A stretch of DNA of 64,000 nucleotides from contig JAPTYO010000005.1 in assembly GCA_036873135.1 (NCBI GenBank), forward strand, positions 11,944,166 to 12,008,165, given 5' to 3'. Source of the stretch: Clarkia xantiana subsp. parviflora. Lineage: Eukaryota > Streptophyta > Magnoliopsida > Myrtales > Onagraceae. This document shows positions 47,701 through 58,690 of the stretch, piece after piece. How positions within the stretch are numbered: position 1 is the stretch's first letter; each line of letters begins with the position of its first letter. Under the pieces are notes generated by a model. The model made no database searches. It was not told where the DNA came from and saw nothing but the letters and a program-made list of their open reading frames with translations. Position numbers and translations under genes: made by a program.

Positions 47701-50700
47701 ATTTTCTTTCCAAGAACATCTAGTTTTGTCTTTGAGCCATCTCTGGCATTTGATTGCAAAGGTGGAACTTTTTCATGGACCTGATCCATCCCAACACTCA
47801 AATTCCACGACTCCCCTGAACCACTAAAAAGGTCTACGAAACCAAATACGAATGGTCCCCTCGAAGATACACCTTTACTGGATAACATTATCGTTGTTTC
47901 GCCAGATAATTCCGAGGTAGAACCATTCTCAAAAGAGCTAGGAATCTGCAAATGGAAAAGAACATATAGTCATCTCTCTAGAGAAAAATAGAATTAACCC
48001 ATACCATCATCCAATTGCTATTACCAATATTGATTCTAGAACATTACAACAATGATAATGCTGGTAATACTGGATCCATCCCAAAGAACAAAAACGTTGC
48101 CAATAGAATAATGTCGCCTATCATGTAAAGTTGAAGGGAAACCAAGCAGTTTAGGATATTTATGTCTAATAACGAGCTTCAGGTGATGTAATTGGTAACC
48201 CACAAGGTTAAACTGATAGCTGGTGAAACCCTTGTAGTTGATCACTTCATTTTCTTTTCCTTCACTCATAGGACTTCAACGCCCTCCCTGTGAGATTTCA
48301 AACCAACTTCTTTTTCTTTTTATCAAATGCAAATACAAATACGATTTGTATAACAGTTAACTATTCTATAATAGTTATAGATAATATATTAATAGAATAT
48401 ATGATATTTATTATTAGTGATAGGATTATATTATATTTGTAGATTAATCAGCTAAGATATTTTATCTACATAGATTGTACTGCTCTAGTCCTATTTAAGG
48501 GACATGGTTATGGATACAAAAATAAGCAGAAAAATTATTAGAAACCAAGGTTTCAGAGATCGGATTCTCTCTAACGAGGTCCTGGGTTAGTGCTCCCGTT
48601 GACAAGCTCACTCTTCACCATGCCACACATCTACATATCCATCGCACCTTGATTCAATCCAAGGCACGTAACATTTGGTATCAGAGCCGATCAAGATGAG
48701 CAGCGAAATCAAGTCCTTGCTACGTGCAGATAGTGACCGCACCATCACAACCCTTACTGCAATATCTGAAGATATCAAGGCCATAGCTAATAGAAACGGT
48801 CCAGCGAATGGCCAACATCCTCTGCAACTTGACATCCTCTTAAACCGGCACTGGAATCGTAAACAGGATCAGAGTGTCGTCCAACCTGCTCCTCAACATG
48901 AGGAGTCAACTCAACGGCAGGAGAGAACATTGCAGTCTACAACTGACAGCCCCCAAGAGGGAAAATCCAAAACAAAGGGTGCAGCCAGAGGAAAAAACTT
49001 CCCAAGGCAACATCTATTTTAGGAGCTGAAAAATCCAATAAGCTGCAACGCAAAAAGAAAGCTCTTCAAGGCAACAACATCAATTCTGAGAGCTAGAAGA
49101 CCAAACATGATGCACTGCTAACTTGCCCAGCATGCTGCTTATTCTTGATCTAACACACTAATACTTTGACAAGAGGCATCATTCTTTGATCCTCATAAGA
49201 GGGTCGATCTTCGAGCTTGAGGACAAGCTCGTTTTTCAAGGCGGAAGTGTCAGAGATATATTTACAAGATTCTGTTTCCTAATATAGTGGAGCAGTTGCC
49301 TAATATAGTGGAGTCACACAGCTATATATACCCTCAATTCCTATCAATGAAATCCAAGAAGAACAATTGTAAGTTGGTAATAGAGCCTAGGTTAGATTAG
49401 GGTCGGTTCTTCTTCCGCTTGCAGTACCGCAAGCAGTCTCTTAAAACTTCGAATAGACCCATTCATATTTAGAGTTTGTTGTTCAAAATTGTCATCACAG
49501 TTCGTCTCAGAATCAGCCGGCTGTCGGAATCAGCTTTCCAGAGCCGCCGTCAGAGCTTCCGTTCGACGCGTGTTGCCCACGCGCCGCCGTGCCGGCCGCC
49601 AATCGTCGCCGCACTTCAGCCATACTTTTCGCCGACTCCTTGCGACTCTGTTCCAGCCGGTGGTGTCGCTAATCGTCAACACCGTCTGCCAGTCGCCGGA
49701 ACCCTTCTTCTCTGCTGCGTGTTCTGCTAATTGTCGTCTGTAAATCGGTTGCTGCATCTGTTCTTATCTGCTGCGCTTTGCTGTTAACGATCTATCAGGT
49801 CAATCCCGGTCAGTTATCTCTCAACCATGTCTGATAGCTCAAAACCTATGTTTCAATTTGCCTTCTCTGGATCACCCACGATTGTTTCAGAAAAGTTTAA
49901 TGGACGCAATTATTTAGGATGGTCAGCCTCTGTAGAGCTTTGGTTTTTAGGTCAAGGTTTTTCTAATCACCTTGAAAAGACTGTTACCGATATTGCTGAA
50001 ACTCAGCGTAAACAATGGGAGAAATTTGATTATCAACTTTGTGCATTACTTTGGTAATCAATCGAGCAGTCAATCCTTAATAATTTTAGAGCTTTCAAGA
50101 CATGTTATTCCCTTTGGAATAGGATTAAGAGTGTCTATGCTAATGACATCCAGCGGTTGTATGATGTTGGGCAAAACTTGCCTCCTTGAAACAGACAAAT
50201 CATGATATGGGTGTTTATCTGTCTGAAGTACAAGCTACAGATGAAGATGTTCTTCCAAGCCGATTCAGTTGACGGCTTCATTCATAAGCTTGACAATCTG
50301 TATATGGTGATGGCATTTCGCGGCTTGCATTAGGATTATGAACATGTCAGAGAATAATTCTGACAAGTCCAGATGTTCCAAAGATGGATGATTTAGTTAC
50401 TTGACTACTTAGTGTTCCTTCTCCATAAACATCACCTCCTCATGCAGTTGAAGCTTTCAAGACATGTTATTCCCTTTGGAATAGGATTAAGAGTGTCTAT
50501 GCTAATGGCATCCAGCGATTGTATGATGCTGGGCAAAACTCGCCTTGAAGCAGACAAATCATGATATGGGTGCTTATCTGTCTGAAGTACAAGCTACAGA
50601 TGAAGATGTTCTTCCAAGCCGATTCAGTTGACGGCTTCATTCATAAGCTTGACAATCTGTACATGGTGATGGCATTTCGCGGCTTCCATTAGGATTATGA

Positions 50701-53700
50701 ACATGTCAGAGACCAGATTCTGACAAGTCCAGATGTTCCAAAGATGGATGATTTATTTACTTGACTACTTAGTGTTCCTTCTCCAAAAACATCACCTCCT
50801 CATGCAGTTGAAGCTTCTGCGATGGCTGCTAACTATAATCGAGGAGGACGTGAAGGTGGTCGTGGAGGACCCAACAGTAGTCGTGGAGGACCCAACAGTG
50901 GTTGTGGCGGACGCAATAGTGGACGTAATGGTGGACGTCGAGGTGTTCGACCCCATTGTTCTTATTTTGGAAAGATGGGTCACACTATCGATACGTGTTA
51001 TACTCTCAAGGGTTATCCAGAAGATCATACTGTTAATGTTAGCCTTACTGAGCAAACAGAAGCCGCTAATCCAATGCAGTCCGCGGATGCAGTCCGCGGA
51101 TGTCAGAATTTCTGCAGGGGAGTACTGTGAGTTCCTAAAGATGAAAGAGGCTCAACAAGTCCAATCAGCAGCAGCTACTAGTTCTACTGCTTGCATCTCT
51201 CAATCTGGTAATAATCAGAATCGATGGATTGTCGATTCAGGTGCTTCAGACCATATTGCAGGTAACCTTCTACTTTTACCTCAATTTCTCCCCTAAATTC
51301 CAAACATCAAATTACTCTTGCACGTGGTTCGAGAATCTCAGCCAAAGGAATTGGTTAAGCATCCCCAAGTTCATCCTTATCCTTAGAGTCTGTCTTATAT
51401 GTCCCTGGTAGTCTTTATAACCTAATATCTATTAGCAAATTGGTTCGTTCCTTTAACTGTTCGGTCGCCTTTAGTGAGGATTTCTTTGTTATACAGGAAC
51501 GTGGTACGGGTCAGACGATCGCTGTGGGATATGAATCAGGAGGACTCTACTATTTACAACAACAATCGGTTATTTGTGCTGCAGAGTCTCCCAACCTACT
51601 TCATCGGTGTCTTGGTCATCCCAGTTTGTCCAAACTCCGGAAGATAGTTCCTTCCTTGGTCAAGCTGGACGTACTTCATTGTGAGTCATGTCAGTTAGGG
51701 AAACATGTTAGGTCTACTTTTCATAGTCATGAAACTAGAGTTGTCTCTTCTTTTTCAATAATACACTCCGATGTTTGGGGTCTTAGTCGAGTATCTACTT
51801 CTACTGGATACTAATATTTTGTTACTTTTATTGATGAATTTTCTCATTGCACTTGGGTCTATTTAATGAAAGAACGTTCTGAGTTGTTTCCTACTATTCA
51901 GTCGTTTCATGCTGAAGTTCATACCCAATTTGGACAAAATATCAAAATTCTTCGTAGTGATGATAATGCACGTGAGTATTTCTCGCGAACATTTTGTCGT
52001 TTTTGACTCGACATGGTATCCTACATCAGTCCCCATGTCCTCATACACCTCAGCAACATGGCATTGCCGAGCGCAAAAATAGGCACCTTATTGACACTGC
52101 TAGTACACTTTTACTACATGCAAATGTGCCTATACGTCATTGGGGTGATGTTGTCTTAACATCATGTTATTTGTTCAACAAGATGCCTTCTTCCTCTCTC
52201 AATAATCAGGTTCCATATTCTATTTTGTTCCCTAAAGAACCATTGTTTCCCGTGACTCGTGTCTTTGGGTGTACCTGTTTTGTTCATGACCTATCTCCCG
52301 GACTAGATAAGCTTTCTGTTCGATCTATCAAATGTGTGTTTCTTGGGTACTCCAGATTGCAGAAATGATACTGATGTTACTCTCCGGTTAATAACCGATA
52401 CTAAATGTCTGCCGATGTCATGTTTTTCGAGGATAAACCATATTTATCATCTTCCTCAGTCGAGTCCGCTACTGAATTAGAGATGTTGCCCCTTACTGTC
52501 CTTCCGTCGTCATTTGATATACCGAATTCAGCTTCATCCACCCATGGTGAATTAGAGGTTTCGTCTTCGATTCCATCGCCGCTACCTCTTATTCTGTATC
52601 AACAGACTACGCCTGCTCCAGTTGAGCCCTCTACAGGGCCTCCGGATGAGTCCTCCACATAGTCTCCTGATTCTTTCCCACTTTAGTCGTCTACACATAC
52701 TACGGAACAGTCTGATGATTTACCTATTCCCCTTCGGAAGAGCTCCAGATCGACTCGTAACCCTCATCCTATCTATAACTTCTTGAGCTTTCACCGGCTT
52801 TCTCCATCACACTTCGCATTTCTTTCGACCATATCAACTGTTACCATTCCTAAAACTGTACGACAAGCACTTGCTCATCCTGGACAGAAGCAAGCCACGA
52901 TTGATGAGATGCAAGCCTTGGAACGAAGTAGTACGTGGGATTTGGTTCCTCTTCCACCGGATAAAAGTACTGTTGGTTGTAGATGGGTGTTAGCTATCAA
53001 GGTAGGAGCTGATAGTCAGATTGACCGCCTTAAAGCTCGTCTTGTGGCCAAGGGCTACACTCAAATTTATGGTCTAGATTATGGAGATACATTCTCTCCA
53101 GTGGCAAAGATTCCTTCTGTACGGCTATTTCTTGTTGTTGCAACGATCAGACATTGGCCGTTGTATCAGTTGGATATTAAGAATGCGTTCCTTCATGGAG
53201 AGCTTGAGGAAGAGATTTATATGGAGCAAACACCAGGGTTTGTTGCTCAGGAGGAGTCAGGTCTGGTTTGTAGGCTACGTTGCTCCTTGTATGGACTCAA
53301 GCAGTCCCCACGAGCTTGGTTTGGAAAATTCAGCTCTGTTGTTCAAAAATTTGGGATGTCCCGAAGTGAGACTGATCATTCTGTCTTCTATTCACATTCT
53401 GGGTGTGGTCTCTACATCTATTTGATAGTGTATGTTGATGACATTATTATTACTAGAAGCGATCATGAGAAGATTAAGCAATTGAAGAAACACTTATTTA
53501 GTCGCTTCCAGATGAAGGATTTAGGGAATTTTAAATACTTTCTTGAGACAGAAGTAGCTCAATCAACCACTAATGTTTGCATTTCTCAAAGAAAGTATGC
53601 CCTAGATATTTTGGAAGAAACGGGCATGTTGAATTGTAGGCCCGTTGATAGCCCTATGAATCCGAAGAGTAAACTTCTTCTAGATCAGGGAGAGTTATAT

Positions 53701-56700
53701 GATGACTCAGAGAGGTATAGAAGGCTAGTGGGTAAATTAGTCTATCTCACTATCACTAGACCAGACATCTCATTTGCAGTAGGTGTGGTTAGTCAGTTCA
53801 TGCAATCTCCATGTATTCAACACTGGCAGGCTGTAAATTGGATACTCCGGTACATAAAAAATTCACCAGGTTAATGATTGATATACAGAGATAGAGGACA
53901 CACTGAAGTGATGGCATATACTGATGCTGATTGGGCAGGTTGTCCAATAGACAGAAGATCCACAACAGGTTATTGTGTCTTTGTATTTGTTGGGAGAAAC
54001 CTAATCTCTTGGAAAAGCAAGACACAGGATGTAGTTGCTCGCTCGAGTGCTGAAGCTGAGTACAGAGCCATGACCCTTGGCATGTGTGAGCTCATGTGGG
54101 TCAAACAGCTTCTTCGAGAGTTAAGAATTGGAGATGATAAACCAATGAAGTTTTATTGTGATAATGAAGCAGCTCTCCATATAGCTTCAAATCCGGTTTT
54201 TCATGAGCGAACAAAACATATAGAGGTTGACTGTCACTTTGTTCGAGAGAAGATCGTTTCCAAGATAATTGCGCAACTGAGCCTGTTAGTTCTGGTGAAC
54301 AACTCGCTGTCCTCACAAAAGCTCTTGGTGGCTCTGATGGACGGTATATTTGTGCCAAACTTGGTGCACATGATCTATATGCTTCAACTTGAGGGGGAGT
54401 GTTAGAAATATATTTACAAGATTTTGTGTCCTAATATAGTGGAGCAGTTGGCTAATATAGTGAAGTCACACAGCTATATATACCCTCAATTCTTATCAAG
54501 GAAATCCAAGAAGAACAATTGTAAGTGGAAGTAATGTTACAAATAACTATTCTATAATAGTTATAGTTAATATTTTAATCTAATATATGACATCTATTAT
54601 TAGTGATAGAATTATACTTTATTTTCTAGATTAATCAGCCAAAATATTTTCTCCATAAATTATACTGCTTTAGTCTAATTTAAGGGACATAATTATGAAT
54701 AAAAATGTATGCAAAAAAGTTATCAGAAACCAAGGTTTCAGAAACCAAGGTAAATTAAAGGGTTAAGAACCTATGAAATGTCTGAACTATCACCCATGTT
54801 AACGGGAGATGTCTGAAATTTAAAAAGTTAATAACAGAGGTCTGAAATTTCAATTTTGTTGATTTGAGGTTTTCCGTCCATTTTTAGGGTTAAATTTAAC
54901 AGAATTGTGTGAAATGACATTTTTGCCCCTATAATATTTTGTTTTATTTAATATCTTATTTAATGAAATGTGAAATGACAATTTTACCCCTAAAGTCAAA
55001 TTAAAACCACCCAACTCCGGCCACCGCCACCCGACTCCGGCCACCACCACCCGACTCCGGCGACCACCACCTCGACTCCGACGACCACCACCTCGACTCC
55101 GGCGACCCGACTCCGGCCACCATCGGGGCCAAAAAGCTCCGATCGGGGCCAAAAAGCTCCGATCGGAGCCAAAAAAGCTCCGACCGGAGCCACAGAGCTC
55201 CGATCGGAGCTTTTTGGCTCCGATCTAAGCTTTTTTGGCTCCGATCGGAGTCCAATCGGGGCCGGTGGCTCCGATCGGAGCCAAATCAGAGCCTTGGTGG
55301 TGGTCGCCGGAGTACGGTGGTGGTCGCCGGAGTACGGTGGTGGTCGCCGGAGTACGGTGGTGGTCGCCGGAGTACGATTGGTGGTCGCCGGAGTACCGTG
55401 GTGGCTTCAAGGGCATTTTGGTCTTTCACTCCAAACATGTGAGGGGTACACTTGATAGAAGGGCATTTTTGGAAATTTATTTTATTTCCGGTCACATGCT
55501 TGGCATGTGACCAATTTCCGTTAGTTTTAACGGAAAAAACTAACGGAGACCGCTGTTATCAACAAAACAGAAATTTCAGACCTCTGTTATTAACTTTTTT
55601 AAATTTCAGACCTCTCCCGTTAACATAGGTGATAGTTCAGACCTTTCATAGATTCTTAACCCTAAATTAAACCTTACTGGTAGTTAAAAAAAAAATATTC
55701 ACTTTTTTTCTAACCAATATATAACATCAAATACATCAACTAAAGATATATAAGGCACCAAAATTATCCTAATAAAAGAATGTCTGTCATCCAAAAACAA
55801 CCTTTTAATACACGAATAGAGAATAGAAATAAGTAAGCTAGTAGAAATGATGAAAAGACCCTTTAGTTAGATACTCTATCAGCTCCATATCAAAATCTTT
55901 TCGCCACAACATTATTTTTTACTAGAACTACTCTATCGCCTATAATTAATAAGGTTAGCTCATGTTATCATAATGATGCGGGTTCATTTCAAACCAGATC
56001 TCCTCAAATCAGCTAGAGAGAAAAATTATTTGCAGCTATATCAAGGAAGAAACACTAGGTACAAGGGCTAACATCTAGCAGACATGCGTGAAGAAGAAAC
56101 CTCATGATCTTACCAATTTTTCCCCTTGACCCACTGGAACAACCTCGGAAAGAAATTCTTGGGCAGCCTCCACCAAATTGAAAATCATAACACGCCCTTC
56201 ACGTGAATTAGAATTTGCCTGTAGATGAAGAAAAATAACCATGAACATCTACCATGGAACTTAAATGGCAAATTGGCAACATAATATAGTTCCACAAAAA
56301 TGCAGAGATATCCTTTCGCAGACAAATACAAATGATAGGAACATCATAACTACAACACTTGCATATTAGATAATATAACTTTTGATTCTTTTCTTATACA
56401 TGTTATTGTTTCTAAGACTTGTTTCATCGTATCAAGGAACCATAAGTGATATAGTACTTTAATTTGAACAGGATTCAAGTTCACCTGTTCTTGAAGTAGA
56501 GATAGAAGGTTATCCGCATCAGCTTTAGATAAACCTTTTTCTGAGGTTATCCGCAATTTTGGGCACTTGTGAGGATACCCCGGTAAGCACCTACCAGAGT
56601 GAGCTTCAGGGTAATAAACATAAAATAAAAATATTGCAGAAGCATAAGATACAGCAATCTAAAACAAACCTGACAGAAAGAAGGGCAGAGACATCAAAAT

Positions 56701-57688
56701 CCTCAAAACCCATATCCTTAGAATAAGGCCTGCTTAAATTTGTAATTAGTTATTGTGGACCTAAGAGAAGCACAGGACACATGTTATGATGAGGTTACGA
56801 TAAGCTGGTTAAGAACTACCTGAGCTTAATGACGATCTGAGGAGGAGATTCGGGTAGGATTATGCAATCTTCTTGAAATATCGCAGACCTGAACAATACA
56901 AATATGGATGCTTATAATTATGATTACAGTAGTTGACATGAAAGTTTCAGCATGACATTGCCAAAACACAACCAAAAGCCAAATCAATATGATTGTCTAA
57001 TAGATTATGTAAAAGTGTGATATACGGTAAACTCCAAGAAACGTCACTGTAAATCATAGAACCTGCATCTGGTTGCTGATCTCTCAACTAATATAGTCAT
57101 TTGAGCAAGTGCCCAAGCATAACATGCCTTGACTGGATGAAAATAATTTACAAGTTTCTGACAAAGCAAGTTAAACAAACAGCAGTTGGCTATAGGAAAT
57201 ACTTCAGTAAGGAGTTAACTAGAAATGGGAAAGGTCGGAGTCACCAAATACAAGTAACATATCAGTACTTTGCTTATCAGTTGCTATAAAGCTGTAGTTG
57301 TTTCCAGCGGTCAGCCTTTACATTTTAAGAATGGGAAATGTCACTGGAACATCCATACTTTTTAGTTGTATATGAATCCAATTTTGACATTATTAGATGC
57401 CTCCGTAGATAGCCAGAGTGCTCTAGGTTAAAAGTGTGACCTTATCATCTATAGAACTAATAGTTATAGATTCCTTTGTATTCAGCAGCAAATTGCAGGA
57501 TTCGATGGACCACATTTGGAATCAAAAAACGGAAAGAAAAGCATCGCGAGACACCAATTTGACACTTACAGGGCAGTGATTTCCTCGGAGAGGAGCTCAT
57601 TGTTATCATCTAGAGATTTATCTTTCGTGTTACTCCACCCCTTGCTTCTCTTGCCCCCTTTTTTCTTCTTCTTTGTACTTTGACCCAT
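35726..57688 (-). CDS. GCN2: GCN2-type eIF2-alpha kinase, 29 exons, intact
   Basis: Serine/threonine kinase that binds uncharged tRNA under amino-acid starvation and phosphorylates eIF2-alpha to slow translation. I spliced 29 exons by hand; they total 3729 bases, one frame, 1242 codons plus stop, almost the length of the Arabidopsis protein. Order: RWD domain (residues about 35-153, binds GCN1), acidic linker, protein kinase (about 425-741), HisRS-like domain and C-terminus (742-1242), ending NPSIWS. Start ATG 57686-57688 ([13 protein letters not shown]), stop TAG 35726-35728. All introns start GT and end AG except one GC donor (46551). Transposons sit only in introns. Without transcripts the exon ends are predictions, but frame and homology agree throughout. 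Confidence 0.96.
38857..39543. mobile_element. Foldback, Mutator-like non-autonomous element in a GCN2 intron
   Basis: 687 bp flanked by a perfect 9-bp duplication ATGATAAAA (38848-38856 and 39544-39552), the length typical of Mutator-like elements. Ends: GGGATAAGGGTTCG and, inverted, GGGATAAGGATTCG. The two halves are inverted copies of each other over most of their length, meeting near 39250; the left arm also carries a direct duplication of an AATTTAGTCC...GACCTAGCC block. No open frame. It lies between GCN2 exons 20 and 21. Confidence 0.8.
40575..40725 (-). pseudogene. LINE reverse-transcriptase zinc-binding fragment
   Basis: On the minus strand a short run reads [19 protein letters not shown], then [15 protein letters not shown]. 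This is the C-x2-C...H-x3-HC pattern of the zinc-binding tail of plant non-LTR retrotransposon polyproteins. Nothing else of a LINE is nearby, so it is a scrap in the intron between GCN2 exons 18 and 19. Confidence 0.55.
41614..46457 (-). other. GCN2: GCN2 exons 10-16: protein kinase domain
   Basis: Exons 46346-46457, 45936-46053, 45233-45287, 43844-44013, 43177-43358, 41967-42115 and 41614-41863. Catalytic parts are all present: glycine loop [10 protein letters not shown] (residues 433-442), ATP-binding lysine in YAVKKI (about 456), HRDLTPNN with catalytic Asp 587, GDFGL with Asp 605, activation loop GTYFYTAPE ending at Glu 647, then [20 protein letters not shown]. The insert between the small-lobe strands (exon 13) is usual for eIF2-alpha kinases. 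Confidence 0.95.
45328..45677. mobile_element. TRIM (miniature LTR retrotransposon) in a GCN2 intron
   Basis: 350 bp. Two identical 86-bp direct repeats (45328-45413 and 45592-45677) start TG and end CA. A primer-binding site TGGTATCAGAGCC (45414-45426), complementary to initiator tRNA-Met in other plant elements, follows the left repeat, and a purine tract GAGGGGGAG (45583-45591) precedes the right one, so it is written on the plus strand, opposite to GCN2. Perfect target duplication ATAAC at 45323-45327 and 45678-45682. It has no coding capacity. Identical repeats mean a recent insertion. Confidence 0.93.
46552..47945 (-). other. GCN2: GCN2 exons 6-9: acidic linker
   Basis: Exons 47523-47945, 46947-47078, 46723-46809 and 46552-46638. 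The segment has [19 protein letters not shown], a Ser/Asp/Glu-rich stretch ([15 protein letters not shown]) and an [18 protein letters not shown] helix. Exon 9 ends ..FKHHM with GC instead of GT at the donor (46550-46551). The next GT in the intron would put an in-frame TAA into the protein. Confidence 0.88.
48696..49022 (+). CDS. Short gag-like reading frame of element A
   Basis: An ATG eight bases after the primer-binding site opens 108 codons: [20 protein letters not shown], then a Gln/Pro-rich part and a basic end ([14 protein letters not shown]). Position and composition suggest a gag start; no domain is recognised. It is followed by stops and only about 220 more bases of element A, so it probably encodes no complete gag. 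Confidence 0.35.
   Translation: MSSEIKSLLRADSDRTITTLTAISEDIKAIANRNGPANGQHPLQLDILLNRHWNRKQDQSVVQPAPQHEESTQRQERTLQSTTDSPQEGKSKTKGAARGKNFPRQHLF
49827..51130 (+). pseudogene. Copia gag of element B, with internal duplication
   Basis: ATG 49827 starts [13 protein letters not shown], and the typical copia gag start [11 protein letters not shown] follows. The frame stops at 50057. About 361 bp (from about 50090) are repeated in tandem (from about 50451), sharing text such as TTCAAGACATGTTATTCC. The C-terminus has a glycine/arginine-rich part and a knuckle [14 protein letters not shown] in which the second cysteine is phenylalanine, so zinc binding is probably lost. A 13-bp repeat GCAGTCCGCGGAT lies near 51077. 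Confidence 0.8.
51131..54390 (+). pseudogene. Copia pol of element B: protease to RNase H
   Basis: Protease site [11 protein letters not shown] at 51222-51254, then integrase zinc part [14 protein letters not shown]...CESCQLGK (51440-51814), integrase core with [16 protein letters not shown] (52049-52098), reverse transcriptase (52783-53874) with [19 protein letters not shown] and catalytic YVDDI, and RNase H (53878-54390) with DADWAGCP and [11 protein letters not shown]. Stops at about 51294, 51812, 52367 and 53872 and several frame changes separate the parts, so no complete polyprotein can be made. Confidence 0.9.
54760..55662. mobile_element. Foldback, Mutator-like element with GC-rich repeats, GCN2 intron 5
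   Basis: 903 bp with a perfect 9-bp target duplication TAAATTAAA (54751-54759 and 55663-55671). Termini GGGTTAAGAACCTATGAAA and, inverted, GGGTTAAGAATCTATGAAA match for roughly 90 bases. The centre is a GC-rich hairpin around AGCTCCGATCGGAGCT (about 55197-55212), flanked by CCGGCCACCACCACCCGACT-like units on the left and four or five GGTGGTGGTCGCCGGAGTAC units on the right (55297-55400). It lies directly beside the truncated end of element A. The open frames inside are products of the repeats. Confidence 0.85.
56114..57688 (-). other. GCN2: GCN2 exons 1-5: N-terminus and RWD domain
   Basis: Exons 57570-57688, 56820-56888, 56670-56729, 56485-56590 and 56114-56218. Visible RWD text: [34 protein letters not shown] and [18 protein letters not shown]. 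In other eukaryotes this domain contacts the activator GCN1. The lysine run at residues 6-10 is typical of plant GCN2. Exon 5 is followed by an 8.2-kb intron filled with transposons. Confidence 0.93.
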
Positions 57689-58220
57689 TAAGTGGAGTAT
57701 GATTTCATAGATTCTGCAGAATTCAGTATGAATACGATCACCAGTAATACACAAGTCGACGATCAACAGAATCAACGAGACGGCTGTGGCTTGTATTGAA
57801 AGGGATGCCGAAGTGAGGGAAAAAAGAATCGTAATGCTGCTGAAGATTGTTGAGTAAAGGTTCCTTGTGTACAGTTTTCGATGAATTTCGAAGAGGAAGA
57901 AGTTAATGGAACTTTGACAATTCAATGCCAAACTGATGAGGAAGAGCTTTTGGGATGTACAGTGCTTGACTGTTGGTGGCGCTTATTCACTAGCTCACTC
58001 GGTTTGAACAGAGACCATACATATAGAAAGGGAAGTCGAAGAAAGGCAAGGCCTCCTTTTTTTTTCTCATAGAACAAGGCGGAGAAAAAAAAATCCAGCC
58101 CTTAATTTGGAGCAGCGCGTCTCGAAATCATACCGAGCCCAAACAGATGAGACCTTAAAGTTAGGTTCGGATTTTTTAGGCAAAAGTTCGAATGGCCCGA
58201 GTACATCTCGATTTAGCGCT
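57689..58220 (-). promoter_or_regulatory. GCN2: GCN2 upstream region (5' UTR and promoter)
   Basis: About 530 bases before the GCN2 ATG, with no other recognisable gene. No clear TATA box was seen. A T-rich tract (58049-58068) lies near the far end. The short plus-strand frame here has no recognisable content. Confidence 0.4.
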
Positions 58221-58224
58221 AATT

Positions 58225-58690
58225 CCTAGGGGTGGCAACGGGTAATCCTTGACCCACGGAGCCCCGTCCCGATTTTGACCCGTTGATTCGCGATCCGTGA
58301 CCCGTGGGGCGGGTACGGTTTTGGGGTCGCCCCGCCCTGTTGGCCCGCCCCGCCCCGTATGTGGATAATTTATATATATATTACACGTATTTATATAAAA
58401 CTATATAGGTAATATAATACATAGTTAAAATAATTAGGATTTGTGACTTGTATTTGGATTTGAAGTTAAATTTATTATTTGTAATTTAAATTTTAAATTG
58501 AATTTGTATATGGTAAATATAGAATTTAGGGTTTAAATTGCTAATAATATATTATGTACCACTAATAGGTGACCCGCGGGTCGACCCGCACCGCCCCGCG
58601 AACTGTGTGGGGCGGTTACGGGTAGACCATCTCGACCCGCGGGGCGGGTACGGGGCAAGCGATACCCGCCCCGACCCGCCCCGTTCCTTG
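58225..58690. repeat. GC-rich repeat, possibly a MITE
   Basis: Two GC-rich blocks (58225-58365 and 58568-58685) built from words such as GGGGCGGGTACGG and GACCCGC flank an AT-rich core. The blocks are partly inverted copies. The left edge GGGGTGGCAACGGG is typical of one end of plant GC-rich MITEs, but the right edge is truncated and no target duplication was found. Confidence 0.4.

Larger units (their letters stand above)
49248..54526 (+). mobile_element. Ty1/copia element B, nested in element A, in GCN2 intron 5
   Basis: 5,279 bp, transcribed opposite to GCN2. LTRs of 127 bp each (49248-49374 and 54400-54526) differ at 8 positions by hand count (about 6%). Perfect target duplication GGAAG at 49243-49247 and 54527-54531. 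The primer-binding-like site TGGTAATAGAGCC starts at 49375, and purine tract GAGGGGGAG lies at 54391-54399. LTRs begin TG but end GT rather than CA. Gag and pol are both broken by stops, so it is inactive. Confidence 0.92.
48347..54750 (+). mobile_element. LTR element A (non-autonomous), interrupted by copia element B
   Basis: Left LTR 48347-48673 (TGTATAAC...GTAACA), primer-binding site TGGTATCAGAGCC at 48676-48688, a short gag-like frame (48696-49022, [20 protein letters not shown]), then [12 protein letters not shown] and a purine-rich end at about 49240. Copia element B sits there. The right LTR starts at 54535 and matches the left one for about 215 bases, then is truncated. Without B the element is about 1.1 kb and has no pol, so it depended on other elements. 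Confidence 0.7.

Noticed and set aside
54850..55510. Several overlapping frames on both strands (Trp/Arg/Ser-rich)
   Set aside because: They are translations of the GC-rich tandem repeats of the foldback element at 54760-55662.
35726..57688. GCN2 as a pseudogene because of the many transposons
   Set aside because: All 29 exons join in one frame, catalytic residues are present and every insertion is intronic. Only the GC donor remains odd.
57881..58072. 63-codon plus-strand frame upstream of GCN2
   Set aside because: Short, no recognisable content, and falls in the expected 5' UTR/promoter of GCN2.
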